DNA of 64,000 nt. Origin: Rhodococcus sp. 06-462-5. Lineage in GTDB: Bacteria; Actinomycetota; Actinomycetes; Mycobacteriales; Mycobacteriaceae. The notes under the pieces were generated by a model, which did not search any database, was not told the DNA's origin, and saw only the letters and a program-made list of their open reading frames with translations. Positions 8,356 through 17,111 of this stretch are shown here, piece after piece. How positions within the stretch are numbered: position 1 is the first letter of the stretch; each line of letters begins with the position of its first letter. The translations under genes were made by a program, and so were the position numbers. The stretch lies in assembly GCF_002258315.1 (NCBI RefSeq), contig NZ_NOYD01000018.1, forward strand, positions 124,001 through 188,000. The letters are read 5' to 3'.

Positions 8356-9513
8356 TCACGCTGAGTGCGTGGCATAGACAGCTCGTTCGAATTCCTCGTA
8401 GACAGCCATGAATCCGGGGGTTACGAACGGCAGGAATTGCGAATAGATGGACGCGGCGATCCCGTTCGTCGGGTCGACCCAGAAGTGTGTGTTGGCCAGG
8501 CCAGCCCATGAGCCGGACAGCGGGGCGCGCAGCCCCGGCCGTTGTTCCCGATTCAGTTGTAAGCCCCAACCCCAGGTTTGGTGCGCCCCGGAATGATAGT
8601 CGGAACTCGAGGCTGGATCGGCAGCCGGGATGGTGGCGGGCATGTCGAGCTTTCCGATCTGCGGAGTGAAGGCTTCCCTCACCGTTTTTTCGCTCAGAAT
8701 CCGAACTCCGTCCAACTCACCCCGACGCAGAAGCATCTGCTGGAATCTGATGTAGTCACGCGGCGTGGAATATAATGCATGGCCGCCGGCCCACCAGTCG
8801 GGCTCTTGCGGCCAGTCGATGTCGGTCACGCTCCAGCCCTTGTCTGTCAGCGCGTAAACGGGCACCAAGGATTCACGTTGTTCGACACTGGGGCTGAAGG
8901 TGGTATGTGTCATCTCGAGTGGACCAGTCACGTGATCGTGTACCTGGCGGGGTAGAGAGTTCCCGGAGACGACCTCGATGATCTTTCCGAGGTAGTCGGT
9001 ATTCATTCCGTACTCGAAACGCGTTCCGGGATCGGCAACCAACGGCGCCGTAAACGCGGCGGCGTTCCCTGCTAGAACATTGGGTGTTCCGGTCGCCTGT
9101 TCCCAGGCGAACACCTCGGGGCTCCAGAACCAGTAGGTCAATCCCGATGTGTGAGTTAACAGGTGACGAATGGTCGGTTGCGTCGACGGAGTGCGGAAGC
9201 GGGGTCCGTCCGAGGTCATGGCGTCGAGGACCTGAAGCTGGTCGATTCCCGGGACGTATGCGCCGGCGGGGTCGTCGAGCCCTATCTCGCCGCGTTCGAC
9301 CAGTTGGAGCGCGGCGACAGTAGTGACCATCTTGGTCATCGATGCCAGCCGGTATGTAGTGTCCACATCGACGATATCTTCCGTCACGGGGGTTCGTCGG
9401 CCGGCACCGCCTGAGTAGATGATTCCTTCGCGGTCGGCGACGACGGCGCTGATGTTCGGTGCAGCGCCGGTGTGGACCGCTCGGAACAATATCTCGTCGA
9501 GTACTTCCTTCAT
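8356..9513 (-). CDS. serine beta-lactamase-fold hydrolase (class C / EstB-type esterase)
   Basis: The 385-residue protein carries the S-x-x-K motif S-M-T-K (Ser58, Lys61) and the Y-x-N motif Y-G-M-N (Tyr168-Asn171), plus H-T-S-G-L-T near 121. This places it in the penicillin-binding-protein/class C beta-lactamase fold. Relatives without a signal peptide, as here, are mostly cytoplasmic esterases of EstB type, not true beta-lactamases. It stands alone, divergent from the histidine kinase. The natural substrate is unknown. Confidence 0.88.
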   Translation of the reverse strand: MKEVLDEILFRAVHTGAAPNISAVVADREGIIYSGGAGRRTPVTEDIVDVDTTYRLASMTKMVTTVAALQLVERGEIGLDDPAGAYVPGIDQLQVLDAMTSDGPRFRTPSTQPTIRHLLTHTSGLTYWFWSPEVFAWEQATGTPNVLAGNAAAFTAPLVADPGTRFEYGMNTDYLGKIIEVVSGNSLPRQVHDHVTGPLEMTHTTFSPSVEQRESLVPVYALTDKGWSVTDIDWPQEPDWWAGGHALYSTPRDYIRFQQMLLRRGELDGVRILSEKTVREAFTPQIGKLDMPATIPAADPASSSDYHSGAHQTWGWGLQLNREQRPGLRAPLSGSWAGLANTHFWVDPTNGIAASIYSQFLPFVTPGFMAVYEEFERAVYATHSA

Positions 9514-9717
9514 GTGTCCATCCTGTCGTCGATTCGGGTTGAGTTGGTAAAGCAGTCACTGACCGGCACGTTGATGTGCTGGCTGTCACACTCAATCAGA
9601 AAGGGAAGACGGTCATCACCTCTGAAAAGAGGTGCCGCGACGTCCGACCGCGTCACACTCTTAGACGTGGATTGGGCGGACACGGGCATTCGTTGAACGC
9701 TGGAGGTGGGTTACACG

Positions 9718-10890
9718 ATGAACTGGGATTCAGCCGGATCGGAGCCGGCGTTTGCGCCGCCCGGTAGAGCGATGCGGCTGCCACATCAGGAGCGATCGAC
9801 GGACCCCTTGTTGGGCATGCTGCTCGATGTGAGAAGCGTGTTCGACCCCGAATCGTCGTTGACCGTCACCCTGCAGGAAGCGGTAGGCGACGCAGGCGGC
9901 TGTTCAGCTGTCGCCTGGGTCGCGCTGCCCGAGTCCGACGGTGGTCTGGTCATCGAACGGGTTCTGGGACAGCGCACAGAGTCGTTGCCCCAACTGCATG
10001 TCGGTGCCGGCCAGGGGATCACGGGAAAGGTGTTCGAGCGGGCGCGGATGCAGTGGGTGCAGGACTATGTCGGCGCAGAGTCGATCACTCATGAGTTCGA
10101 CTCCATCATCGAGGACGAGCGGCTCCGCAGGCTGATCGCCGCGCCCCTCGGCGATCTCATTGAACATCCGGGAGTTTTGACGGTCGGGCGACGTGATGCC
10201 GGCGAGTTCGGTGGAGAGATGATCGCGCGTATCGCGGATCTCGCGAATCGGGCAGGTGCCGCGTTGGAGATCGCTCGGGCAGCACGGGCCAATGCCGCGG
10301 CAGCAGCACTCGCCGAACGACGCCGTTTGAGCGAGGATCTGCACGACGGTGTGGGGGCACTCCTGTTCTCGCTGGCCTCGCGTACCGAGCGATTGCAGCG
10401 CCGCGTCGCCGAGCGGGAGTTCGCGGAGGAGATCGGTGCGCTGGCCGGCGAACTCGGTCAGATCGGTTCGCTGGTACGAACGCTCGTCGCCGACTGGCAT
10501 TCGAGCGCCACGTCCGACCTGTACGCGGAGGTCGAGGGGATCGTCGAGGACTTCGAACGAAGGAGCGAGATCAATGCCCAAGCGGTGTTGGTCGGCAGTC
10601 TTCCACCGATGAATGCCTCTGTGATTCAGGCAATGACGAGATTCATAGGGGTCGCGCTGTCGAACGTCGAACGACACTCACAGGCCAGACGGGTGACCGT
10701 CACGCTCTCCGGTCTGCCGGACCAGGTCGCCGCTGTGGTGTTCAATGACGGCCCCGCCCCGGCCTCGGTGATTCCGGGAGTCGGACTCGGTGGGGCGGAA
10801 GAGAGGATCATCAGGCTGGGTGGGTCGTTGACCGACATCACCGAGGACGACGGCGCCGGATTCACTGTACGAGCACGGATTCCGTTGTGA
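9718..10890 (+). CDS. GAF-domain sensor histidine kinase (NarL/DesK class)
   Basis: In this 390-residue cytosolic kinase, a GAF domain spans about residues 35-190 and a HisKA_3 dimerisation helix holds the phospho-acceptor His209 in R-R-L-S-E-D-L-H-D-G-V-G. The C-terminal HATPase domain keeps N-V-E-R-H-S and G-V-G-L-G-G-A-E-E-R. There are no membrane helices, so it should sense a soluble or haem/redox ligand through GAF. ATG 9718 is preceded by GGAGG at 9701; GTG 9706 would add four residues. It overlaps the response regulator by 4 bp (GTGA). Confidence 0.88.
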   Translation: MNWDSAGSEPAFAPPGRAMRLPHQERSTDPLLGMLLDVRSVFDPESSLTVTLQEAVGDAGGCSAVAWVALPESDGGLVIERVLGQRTESLPQLHVGAGQGITGKVFERARMQWVQDYVGAESITHEFDSIIEDERLRRLIAAPLGDLIEHPGVLTVGRRDAGEFGGEMIARIADLANRAGAALEIARAARANAAAAALAERRRLSEDLHDGVGALLFSLASRTERLQRRVAEREFAEEIGALAGELGQIGSLVRTLVADWHSSATSDLYAEVEGIVEDFERRSEINAQAVLVGSLPPMNASVIQAMTRFIGVALSNVERHSQARRVTVTLSGLPDQVAAVVFNDGPAPASVIPGVGLGGAEERIIRLGGSLTDITEDDGAGFTVRARIPL

Positions 10891-11471
10891 CGAGCGTCTA
10901 CGTGGTCGACGACCACCCGATCGTCGGGCATGGAGTTCAACTGATCCTCGACGGCGAGCCCGATCTGACCTTCGCGGGTGCCTCGGGTGCGCTTCCCGAC
11001 GCAGTGTCGGCGGTGGCGCGGATACGGCCCGAGGTCATCCTTCTGGATGTGCGGTTGCCGGGTACAGATGCGGTCCGCGCCGTCAAAGCGCTCCTACAGT
11101 CGGGACCGTCGTCGCGGATCGCGCTGTTCACCGCAGATCCCTCTCACCCCCACGTGCGCGGCGCACGGACTGCGGGAGCAGTGGCGACCCTGGCCAAGGA
11201 CACCGCACCCGGCCGACTCCGGGAACTCATTCGTGAGGTGGCGGCCGGCGTAGCCATTCCGAACGAGGGCATCGAGGCCAGCATCTTCACCGCACGTCAG
11301 CTCGATGTGCTGACTCTGGTGGCGGTTGGATTGACCAACCAGGAGATCGCCGACGAACTCGGCGTTCAGCCGACAACGGTCAAGACCTACTGGCAGGAGG
11401 CGATGCAACGCCTCGGGGTTCGTAATCGCGCTGAGGCCATAGCTGTGGCGTACCGACAGGGATTGCTCTGA
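10887..11471 (+). CDS. LuxR/NarL-family response regulator
   Basis: This is a 194-residue receiver-HTH protein. The receiver keeps V-D-D-H-P-I-V (residues 7-13) and the phosphoryl acceptor Asp54 in I-L-L-D-V-R-L-P-G. The C-terminal LuxR HTH (about 130-190) reads L-T-N-Q-E-I-A-D-E-L-G-V-Q-P-T-T-V-K-T-Y. Its start overlaps the kinase stop, so the two form a cognate pair. It may control the acyl-CoA ligase 350 bp downstream or the divergent esterase; neither is proven. Confidence 0.9.
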   Translation: MTSVYVVDDHPIVGHGVQLILDGEPDLTFAGASGALPDAVSAVARIRPEVILLDVRLPGTDAVRAVKALLQSGPSSRIALFTADPSHPHVRGARTAGAVATLAKDTAPGRLRELIREVAAGVAIPNEGIEASIFTARQLDVLTLVAVGLTNQEIADELGVQPTTVKTYWQEAMQRLGVRNRAEAIAVAYRQGLL

Positions 11472-11822
11472 GCGCACCCTCCGAGTGCAGGTGACACCAG
11501 ACACATCATTACCGGTCCGCACTACAGTGCATCGCGTTAGAGAAGGCACCGATCTGCACGAGCCCGGCGAGCGCGGGACTGTCCGGTCGTGAGCCGGTGA
11601 GCGGCGACAGGCAGTGGACTTCGAACGGGAGCAGCCGGGCTGGAGTGACGCTCTTCTCCCGGAGCACTGGTACAGGCCCGATGGCCATCTGTCTTGTCCG
11701 CCATGCGGGACGAATAAAAGGCAATGGCGCCGGGGTATGTGACGTGTCGGGCCTTTGAAGGGCATTGCACACCCACCGTTCGGGGGTGCCCTACGTCATA
11801 TGGTCCTTCGTACAGTGCCCTC
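11472..11822. other. 351-bp intergenic region
   Basis: No gene is supported here. It separates the response regulator from the acyl-CoA ligase and presumably carries the ligase promoter, but I see no convincing -35/-10 pair or strong palindrome. Confidence 0.4.
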
Positions 11823-13352
11823 ATGTCGCAATCCTCGTACAGCCCAGCATCGATTCTCCCTACCGCCGCAGCTCAGTACGGTACGAAGTGCGCGTTGATC
11901 ACCGACACCCGATCGTTGAGCTACACCGGGCTGAACGACCTCAGTGACCGCGTTGCGGCGGCGTTGGTCGACAGAGGTGTTGAACCCGGGCAGCTCGTAT
12001 CACTGTTCTCACAGAATCGCTGGGAGTGGGTCGTTGCCTATCACGGCATTCTCAAAGCGGGCGCGGTCGTCAATCCGATCAACGTGATGCTGACGTACGA
12101 CGAGTTGGCCTTCGTTCTCGACGACTGCGAAGCCGTCGCCGTTTTCACCAGTTCCGATCACGCCGGACGTGTGGTCGACGTGGCGAACACGATGCCACGA
12201 CTGCGCGACGTCATCTGCTTCGACGGGAACATCGCAGGCTCCACCGATTTCACCGATATGACGTCGTTCGTCGGCTCCGCACCCGAGGTGGACATCGACG
12301 CTGCGGGCCCGGGCTCGGTGGGATACACCTCGGGAACGACCGGCCATCCCAAAGGGGCTGTGCAGAGCCACCGCGCCGTCCTGCTGAATTGTGCTCTGAC
12401 CGCCACCATGCACGGGAGGACCGACAGTGATGTCGTCGTGACCGCTCTCCCGACGCCCCACGTCTACGGCAACGTCGTGGTGAACGGCACGTTCATCGCC
12501 GGCGGCACCGTCGTCCTCATGCAACGGTTCGACGCGACCCGCGCGCTCGAGCTCATCGAGCACCACCGCGCCACCATGTTCGAGGGTGTCCCGGCGATGT
12601 ATTCGATGATGCTTGCCGAGGACACCATGGCCGATCGCGACATCTCCTCGCTGACACGGTGCACGGTCGGCGGTCAGACCATGGCCACGTCCACCATCGA
12701 ACGGTGGCAGACGCGTGCGGGAGCGCCGCTGCTCGAACTATGGGGTATGACCGAAATCGCCGGGCTCGGTGCCACACATACCGTGCACGCACCGGCGTCC
12801 CCGGGTTCCATCGGCGTCTCGATTCCCGGCACCGAACTCAAGGTGGTTGATCTGACCGACCCGTCCGTCGAAGCGGCATTGGGTGAGCCCGGCGAGCTGA
12901 TGGTGCGGGGCCCGATCGTGATGATCGGATACTACGGAAACCAGACTGCGACCGACGAGGTCCTCGAAGCGGACGGCTGGCTGCACACCGGAGACATCGC
13001 AACCAAGGACGACACCGGACACTACTTCGTCGTCGATCGCCGCAAGGACATGATCATCACCGGCGGCTACAACATCTATCCGGCCGAGATCGAGCGAGTC
13101 ATGGCAGCGCACCCGGACGTCGCGCTCGTCGCCGTCGGCTCTGTACCGGACGAGGTGAAGGGCGAGCTTGCTTGCGCGTACGTCGTTCGAACCGCCCGTT
13201 CGCAGGTGACCGGCGAGGAGCTGATCACGTTCGCCGCGGAACGTCTCGCGGCATACAAGCGACCGCGCCTGGTGCGTTTCGTGGACTCACTCCCCACCAC
13301 ATCGTCCGGCAAGATCATGCGCAGACGTCTCCATGAGCACGCGTCGCCGTGA
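11823..13352 (+). CDS. acyl-CoA synthetase (AMP-forming fatty-acid/aryl-acid CoA ligase)
   Basis: The 509-residue adenylate-forming enzyme has the P-loop-like motif Y-T-S-G-T-T-G-H-P-K-G (about 167-177), L-W-G-M-T-E at about 303-308, T-G-D at about 388, and the C-terminal catalytic Lys in T-T-S-S-G-K-I-M-R-R-R. It activates a carboxylic acid to an acyl-AMP and then the CoA thioester. The start at ATG 11823 matches the family; the frame is open further upstream only by chance. Sequence alone does not separate fatty from aromatic acids. It is monocistronic. Confidence 0.88.
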   Translation: MSQSSYSPASILPTAAAQYGTKCALITDTRSLSYTGLNDLSDRVAAALVDRGVEPGQLVSLFSQNRWEWVVAYHGILKAGAVVNPINVMLTYDELAFVLDDCEAVAVFTSSDHAGRVVDVANTMPRLRDVICFDGNIAGSTDFTDMTSFVGSAPEVDIDAAGPGSVGYTSGTTGHPKGAVQSHRAVLLNCALTATMHGRTDSDVVVTALPTPHVYGNVVVNGTFIAGGTVVLMQRFDATRALELIEHHRATMFEGVPAMYSMMLAEDTMADRDISSLTRCTVGGQTMATSTIERWQTRAGAPLLELWGMTEIAGLGATHTVHAPASPGSIGVSIPGTELKVVDLTDPSVEAALGEPGELMVRGPIVMIGYYGNQTATDEVLEADGWLHTGDIATKDDTGHYFVVDRRKDMIITGGYNIYPAEIERVMAAHPDVALVAVGSVPDEVKGELACAYVVRTARSQVTGEELITFAAERLAAYKRPRLVRFVDSLPTTSSGKIMRRRLHEHASP

Positions 13353-14058
13353 GAGCAACGACCGGTCGGTAGCGGCGGGCCGACGAGTGAACTACGAGGT
13401 CTTGCACGCGAACGCGCGGACCTGGCTGGCTGCATATCTCGCGCGGTGTCGTCGTCGAGCGGCCTGTACGGCGCGTTTTGGCGGAATCGACCAACTTTCC
13501 ACCGACCACCGCGGTCGATGCTGGGGTCGAGGTGCTGTCCAATGTCACTTGGTGTCGCGGCAGGCGTAAACAACGGCGCTCGCGTCAAGGCCTCAGACGC
13601 CCTATTCTACGTAGCGAACAAGTTCGACAGTGGTTCGCAGGAGTCTCCGGAGTGTAAGTACCCACTGCGGGCAGCTCCACCTAGTCGGTTTCCAGCCTTG
13701 CGCGCCCCTCACGACACGAAGGTCCAGTCCCACACATGGGGCCGTACCTTCGGTCATGGAGCCGAATTCAATAATCCGGTGCTGGATCGCCTTCCTGAAT
13801 TTGCCCCCACACCCAGGCATGCACGTCGGGAGCCCGAGGAGTGGGTTGTTCGGCACAGCATATGCGTGCGCAGCGGCTAACCGTGGGGTGCAGCGACGTA
13901 CCCGAATGAACTGGACAAGGCAATCGGAGCTCGAAATCTGCTGAGAAAAGCGAGGCGCAGAACACCGAATGCGAGCTCTAGTGCGCTATGGTTTTTCGTA
14001 CGTGCATGATACCGGCGGAGGGTACGAGATTTGCCGAGGTCGGTGCTGAACCTTCGCC
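13353..14058. other. 706-bp region without a supported gene
   Basis: Both strands contain only short frames with no recognisable motif, ribosome-binding site or consistent third-position GC pattern. It may be a decayed gene or long intergenic DNA between the ligase and the GntR regulator. Confidence 0.4.
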
Positions 14059-14958
14059 ATGAATAGAAGGAACGAGCAGGTGAGCGCACCCACACCGTTG
14101 GTCGGTCAGATCGCGGCTCAGGTCATCGAGCACATCCGGACCAGTGCCTATGAGCCCGGCACGCGGCTCGCTGAGCGGAAGTTGGCGGAACAGCTCAGGG
14201 TGTCCCGTTCACCGATCCGCGGTGCGTTGGCATTGCTCGCGCGCGACGGCATCGTCGAGACGACCGACCGCGGCGGGTACGTGGTCCTGAAGTCCGCCGA
14301 CCACCTTCCGGCTACGCCGACCGACGCTAAGTCGGCGGGGGAGGAGACCTACCTGCGGGTCGCGCGACATCGCCTGGAAGGTGACCTGCCCGACCGCATC
14401 ACTGAGAAGGAACTCGCTCGTCGCTATCACCTCACGCGGGCGGAATTGGCCGAGCTTCTCCGCCGCATGGCCAGTGAGGGGTGGATCGACAGGCTGCCCG
14501 GATACGGCTGGGAATTTCAGCCGATGCTGACCTCGATGAAGATGTATCAGGACAGTTATCACTTTCGCCTGGTCATCGAACCCGCAGCGATTCTCGAACC
14601 CACTTTCGTGCTCGACAGGCCCGCATTGGAAGCCTCGACAGCGGCTCAGCAACAACTCGTCGACGGCCGGATCTGGGAAATATCGAACGCAGAACTGTTC
14701 GATCTCAACTCCCATCACCACGAAGTCATCATCGGCTGCAGTCGGAACGCGTACTACATCGACGCGCTCAAGCGCATCGACCGCACACGTCGACTCATCG
14801 AGTACCGCCAGACACTGCAGCGGGAGAAGGGCGTCGTTCGGTGTCGTGAGCACGTACAGATCGCCAATCTCCTGCTCGACGGGGACAACGCCAGGGCGAG
14901 CACGTTGCTCTACCGCCATCTAGCGACCGTGAGCGTGGAGAAGACTCGGAGCAGCTGA
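14059..14958 (+). CDS. GntR-family regulator with two winged-helix segments and an FCD-type domain
   Basis: The 299-residue protein has a normal GntR wHTH at about residues 14-78 (E-R-K-L-A-E-Q-L-R-V-S-R-S-P-I-R-G-A-L). A second wHTH-like segment follows at about 95-155 (T-E-K-E-L-A-R-R-Y-H-L-T-R-A-E-L-A-E-L-L-R-R-M). The C-terminal helical domain (about 165-290) is of the FCD type, with H-H-H-E-V-I-I and H-V-Q-I. FCD regulators sense organic acids. It converges on the dehydrogenase-permease operon at 14989-18608 and is its most likely regulator. Confidence 0.82.
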   Translation: MNRRNEQVSAPTPLVGQIAAQVIEHIRTSAYEPGTRLAERKLAEQLRVSRSPIRGALALLARDGIVETTDRGGYVVLKSADHLPATPTDAKSAGEETYLRVARHRLEGDLPDRITEKELARRYHLTRAELAELLRRMASEGWIDRLPGYGWEFQPMLTSMKMYQDSYHFRLVIEPAAILEPTFVLDRPALEASTAAQQQLVDGRIWEISNAELFDLNSHHHEVIIGCSRNAYYIDALKRIDRTRRLIEYRQTLQREKGVVRCREHVQIANLLLDGDNARASTLLYRHLATVSVEKTRSS

Positions 14959-14988
14959 CCTGCCCGGTCGGGCAGGAGCGGTCTGCGG

Positions 14989-16065
14989 TCACCGTACGGC
15001 GGCGGATATCGTGTCGACAACTGCTTTGCTGAAAGCGACGGTACCGAGCGGCCCACCGATGTCGCGGGTGCGGGAGTCCGGGTTGTCGAGAACGAGATCG
15101 ACTGCACGAGAGATCATCTGACCCGCTTCGATGAGAGCGGGGTCGTTTTTTCGCTGACCGATCCAGTCCAGGAGCATCGCGGCCGAGAGGATGAGCGAGG
15201 TGGGGTTGGCGATGTCCTGGCCGGCTATGTCGGGGGCCGACCCGTGCTGGGCCTGAGCCACGCAGATGTCGGTACCGGCGTTGATGGCCCCGCCCAAGCC
15301 GAGGCTCCCGGTGAGCTCGGAAGCTTCGTCGCTGAGGATGTCGCCGAACATGTTGGTGGTGACGATGACGTCGAATCGTGAGGGCTGACGGATCAGCAGC
15401 GCTGCCGTGGCATCGACGATCAGTTCTTCGAGTTCCACGTTCGGATAGTCGGCGGCGACCTGGCGCACTTCGCGCAGGAACAGGGTGTCCGACAGCTTGA
15501 GGACGTTCGCCTTGTGCACCGCGGTGACCTTCTTGCGTCGGGTTGCCGCTAGCTCGAACGCAGCGCGGGCGATGCGCTCGCACGCGGCCGCGGTGACCTT
15601 GCGAACGGACAACGCCAGATTTGCGTCGGGCATGAATTCGCCTGTGCCGGCAAACATGTTGCGGTCGGAATAGAAGCCTTCGGTGTTCTCCCGCACGATC
15701 ACCAAGTCCATGGGCTCTCGGAGGATGGTCAGGCCTTCGCGGGAGCGGCACGGCCGGATGTTGGCGAACAGCTCGAAGACGGTGCGCAGCTCGGCCGACG
15801 GATTGATCCCGCCTTCGTCGCGAGAGGGGTAGTCGTAGTGCGAGACCGGGCCGAGGATGACGCCGTCGACCTCCGGGATACGGGCCATCGTCTGCGGGGT
15901 CAGGGTCGTTCCCGCGGCCGCGAGGGAGGACAGGCCGATCTCGTGGGTCTCGAATCGAAGGTCGAGGCCGAATTCACGGTCGGCCGCCTCGAGTACGGCG
16001 ATGGTCGCCGGTGTGACCTCGGGACCGATGCCGTCTCCGGGCAGGACGAGGATCGAGGTGCTCAT
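14989..16065 (-). CDS. isocitrate/isopropylmalate/tartrate dehydrogenase-family enzyme
   Basis: This 358-residue NAD-dependent beta-decarboxylating dehydrogenase has the N-terminal L-P-G-D-G-I-G-P-E-V motif and the substrate-binding arginine region S-A-E-L-R-T-V-F-E-L-F-A-N-I-R-P. E-N-T-E-G-F-Y and N-M-F-G-D-I-L-S-D-E-A-S metal and nucleotide motifs follow. The family oxidises (2R,3S)-type 2-hydroxyacids such as isocitrate, isopropylmalate or tartrate. With the RraA-like aldolase, GntP permease and divergent PrpF isomerase, it probably oxidises a hydroxy-di/tricarboxylate imported by the permease. A housekeeping LeuB is unlikely in this context. Confidence 0.85.
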   Translation of the reverse strand: MSTSILVLPGDGIGPEVTPATIAVLEAADREFGLDLRFETHEIGLSSLAAAGTTLTPQTMARIPEVDGVILGPVSHYDYPSRDEGGINPSAELRTVFELFANIRPCRSREGLTILREPMDLVIVRENTEGFYSDRNMFAGTGEFMPDANLALSVRKVTAAACERIARAAFELAATRRKKVTAVHKANVLKLSDTLFLREVRQVAADYPNVELEELIVDATAALLIRQPSRFDVIVTTNMFGDILSDEASELTGSLGLGGAINAGTDICVAQAQHGSAPDIAGQDIANPTSLILSAAMLLDWIGQRKNDPALIEAGQMISRAVDLVLDNPDSRTRDIGGPLGTVAFSKAVVDTISAAVR

Positions 16066-16131
16066 GTGTTTCTTTCGTGGGGTCGGTGACGCTGTGGCGG
16101 TGACGATGTCGCCGGACTCGAATACACCTGC

Positions 16132-16644
16132 TCAGGTGTCGACGCTCGGTGCGCTGACGACGACAATTCCGTCCTCGTCGCTGAAGACCTGGTCGCCGGG
16201 ATGGAATACGACGCCGCCGAACGCGACGGGGATGTCGGTCTCACCCTCGCCCGTCTTACGGCTTTTGCGCGGGTTGGTGCCGACTGCTTTGACGCCGATC
16301 GGTATCCGTGACAACGGTGTTCGATCTCGGACGGCGCCGTTGACGATGATTCCGGCCCATCCGTTCTCGGCGGCCAGCGCTCCGTAGATGTCTCCGATGA
16401 GTGCGCTGTGGGTCGAGCCTGCGCCGTCGACGATCAGGACTCGCCCGTGACCCGGTGTCTTCAAGGCGTCGGTGACGACGATGTTGTCGTCACGGCAGCG
16501 CACGGTCGCTGCTGCGCCGGCGAATCGTTCGTGTCCTCCGTAGTCGGTCATCGACAAATCACAGGAGCGAACGGTGTCTCCGAGGATGTCGGCGAGGTCG
16601 GCTGTGCCGACGGTGCCGTCGAGGAATTGCTGCTGGTCGATCAT
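16132..16644 (-). CDS. RraA-like aldolase/decarboxylase (HMG/CHA aldolase family)
   Basis: The 170-residue protein has the RraA/HMG-aldolase fold signature G-D-I-Y-G-A-L-A and, about 20 residues on, I-V-N-G-A-V-R-D. The Arg-Asp pair binds pyruvate and the divalent metal in true aldolases. Catalytic members split 4-hydroxy-4-methyl- or 4-carboxy-4-hydroxy-2-oxoacids to pyruvate and also decarboxylate oxaloacetate; RraA proper inhibits RNase E. The catabolic neighbours favour the enzyme. It lies between the dehydrogenase (66 bp) and the Usp gene (36 bp) in one operon. Confidence 0.82.
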   Translation of the reverse strand: MIDQQQFLDGTVGTADLADILGDTVRSCDLSMTDYGGHERFAGAAATVRCRDDNIVVTDALKTPGHGRVLIVDGAGSTHSALIGDIYGALAAENGWAGIIVNGAVRDRTPLSRIPIGVKAVGTNPRKSRKTGEGETDIPVAFGGVVFHPGDQVFSDEDGIVVVSAPSVDT

Positions 16645-16680
16645 GGTGTGCCCCTGTTCGTGGTGAGAATACTGTGCGGT

Positions 16681-17076
16681 TCAGTTACGGCCCGGTTTGA
16701 CGACGAGAACGGGCTGGTCGACTTCGAGGAGCAACCGTTGTTGGGGGCGGCCCAGGATCATCTTGCCCAGGGCGGAGCGGTGGCGGGTGCCGAGGACCAG
16801 TAGCCGCGGGGCCAGCTCGGCGATCCGTGTAATCAGGGCACCGGTCGGATCCTCGGTGGGGTCGACCAGGTCGAGGTGCCACGAAGTGTTGTTCGGCAGT
16901 GCGGCCGAGACACTGGCGTGCACTGCGTCGTGTTCGGCCTGGTGCGCTCCGGCTGCCGAGGAGCCGGACCAGGTGGTCAGGATCTGCAGATTCTCGCTCG
17001 GGTCGACGGTGCCGGCGGCGGCTTGGAGGGCGACCTCTCCTTCGTCTGTGTGTTCGTAGATGACGGCGACGCTCAT
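16681..17076 (-). CDS. universal stress protein (UspA domain)
   Basis: This single-domain Usp of 131 residues has the C-terminal nucleotide-binding pattern G-T-R-H-R-S-A-L-G-K-M-I-L-G-R-P-x-x-R-L-L (about 96-116), close to the ATP-binding G-2x-G-9x-G-S/T form but with Gly-Arg-Pro in place of Gly-Ser. ATG 17076 is the first start that fits the fold. Usp genes are often embedded in permease operons in actinobacteria; the role here is unclear, perhaps tuning transport or persistence. Confidence 0.8.
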   Translation of the reverse strand: MSVAVIYEHTDEGEVALQAAAGTVDPSENLQILTTWSGSSAAGAHQAEHDAVHASVSAALPNNTSWHLDLVDPTEDPTGALITRIAELAPRLLVLGTRHRSALGKMILGRPQQRLLLEVDQPVLVVKPGRN

Positions 17077-17111
17077 GTGTGGTTCCTTTCGTGGTTCTAC
17101 CGGTCGGGGTG

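Noticed and set aside
8356..9513. true beta-lactamase resistance gene
   Set aside because: S-x-x-K and Y-x-N are shared with esterases, there is no signal peptide, and no AmpR-type regulator is nearby.
13446..13880. possible 144-codon gene
   Set aside because: There is no motif, no ribosome-binding site and an uneven composition; I list the region as without a supported gene.
14989..16065. leucine biosynthesis leuB
   Set aside because: No other leucine gene is nearby and the operon partners are a permease, Usp and an RraA-like aldolase.
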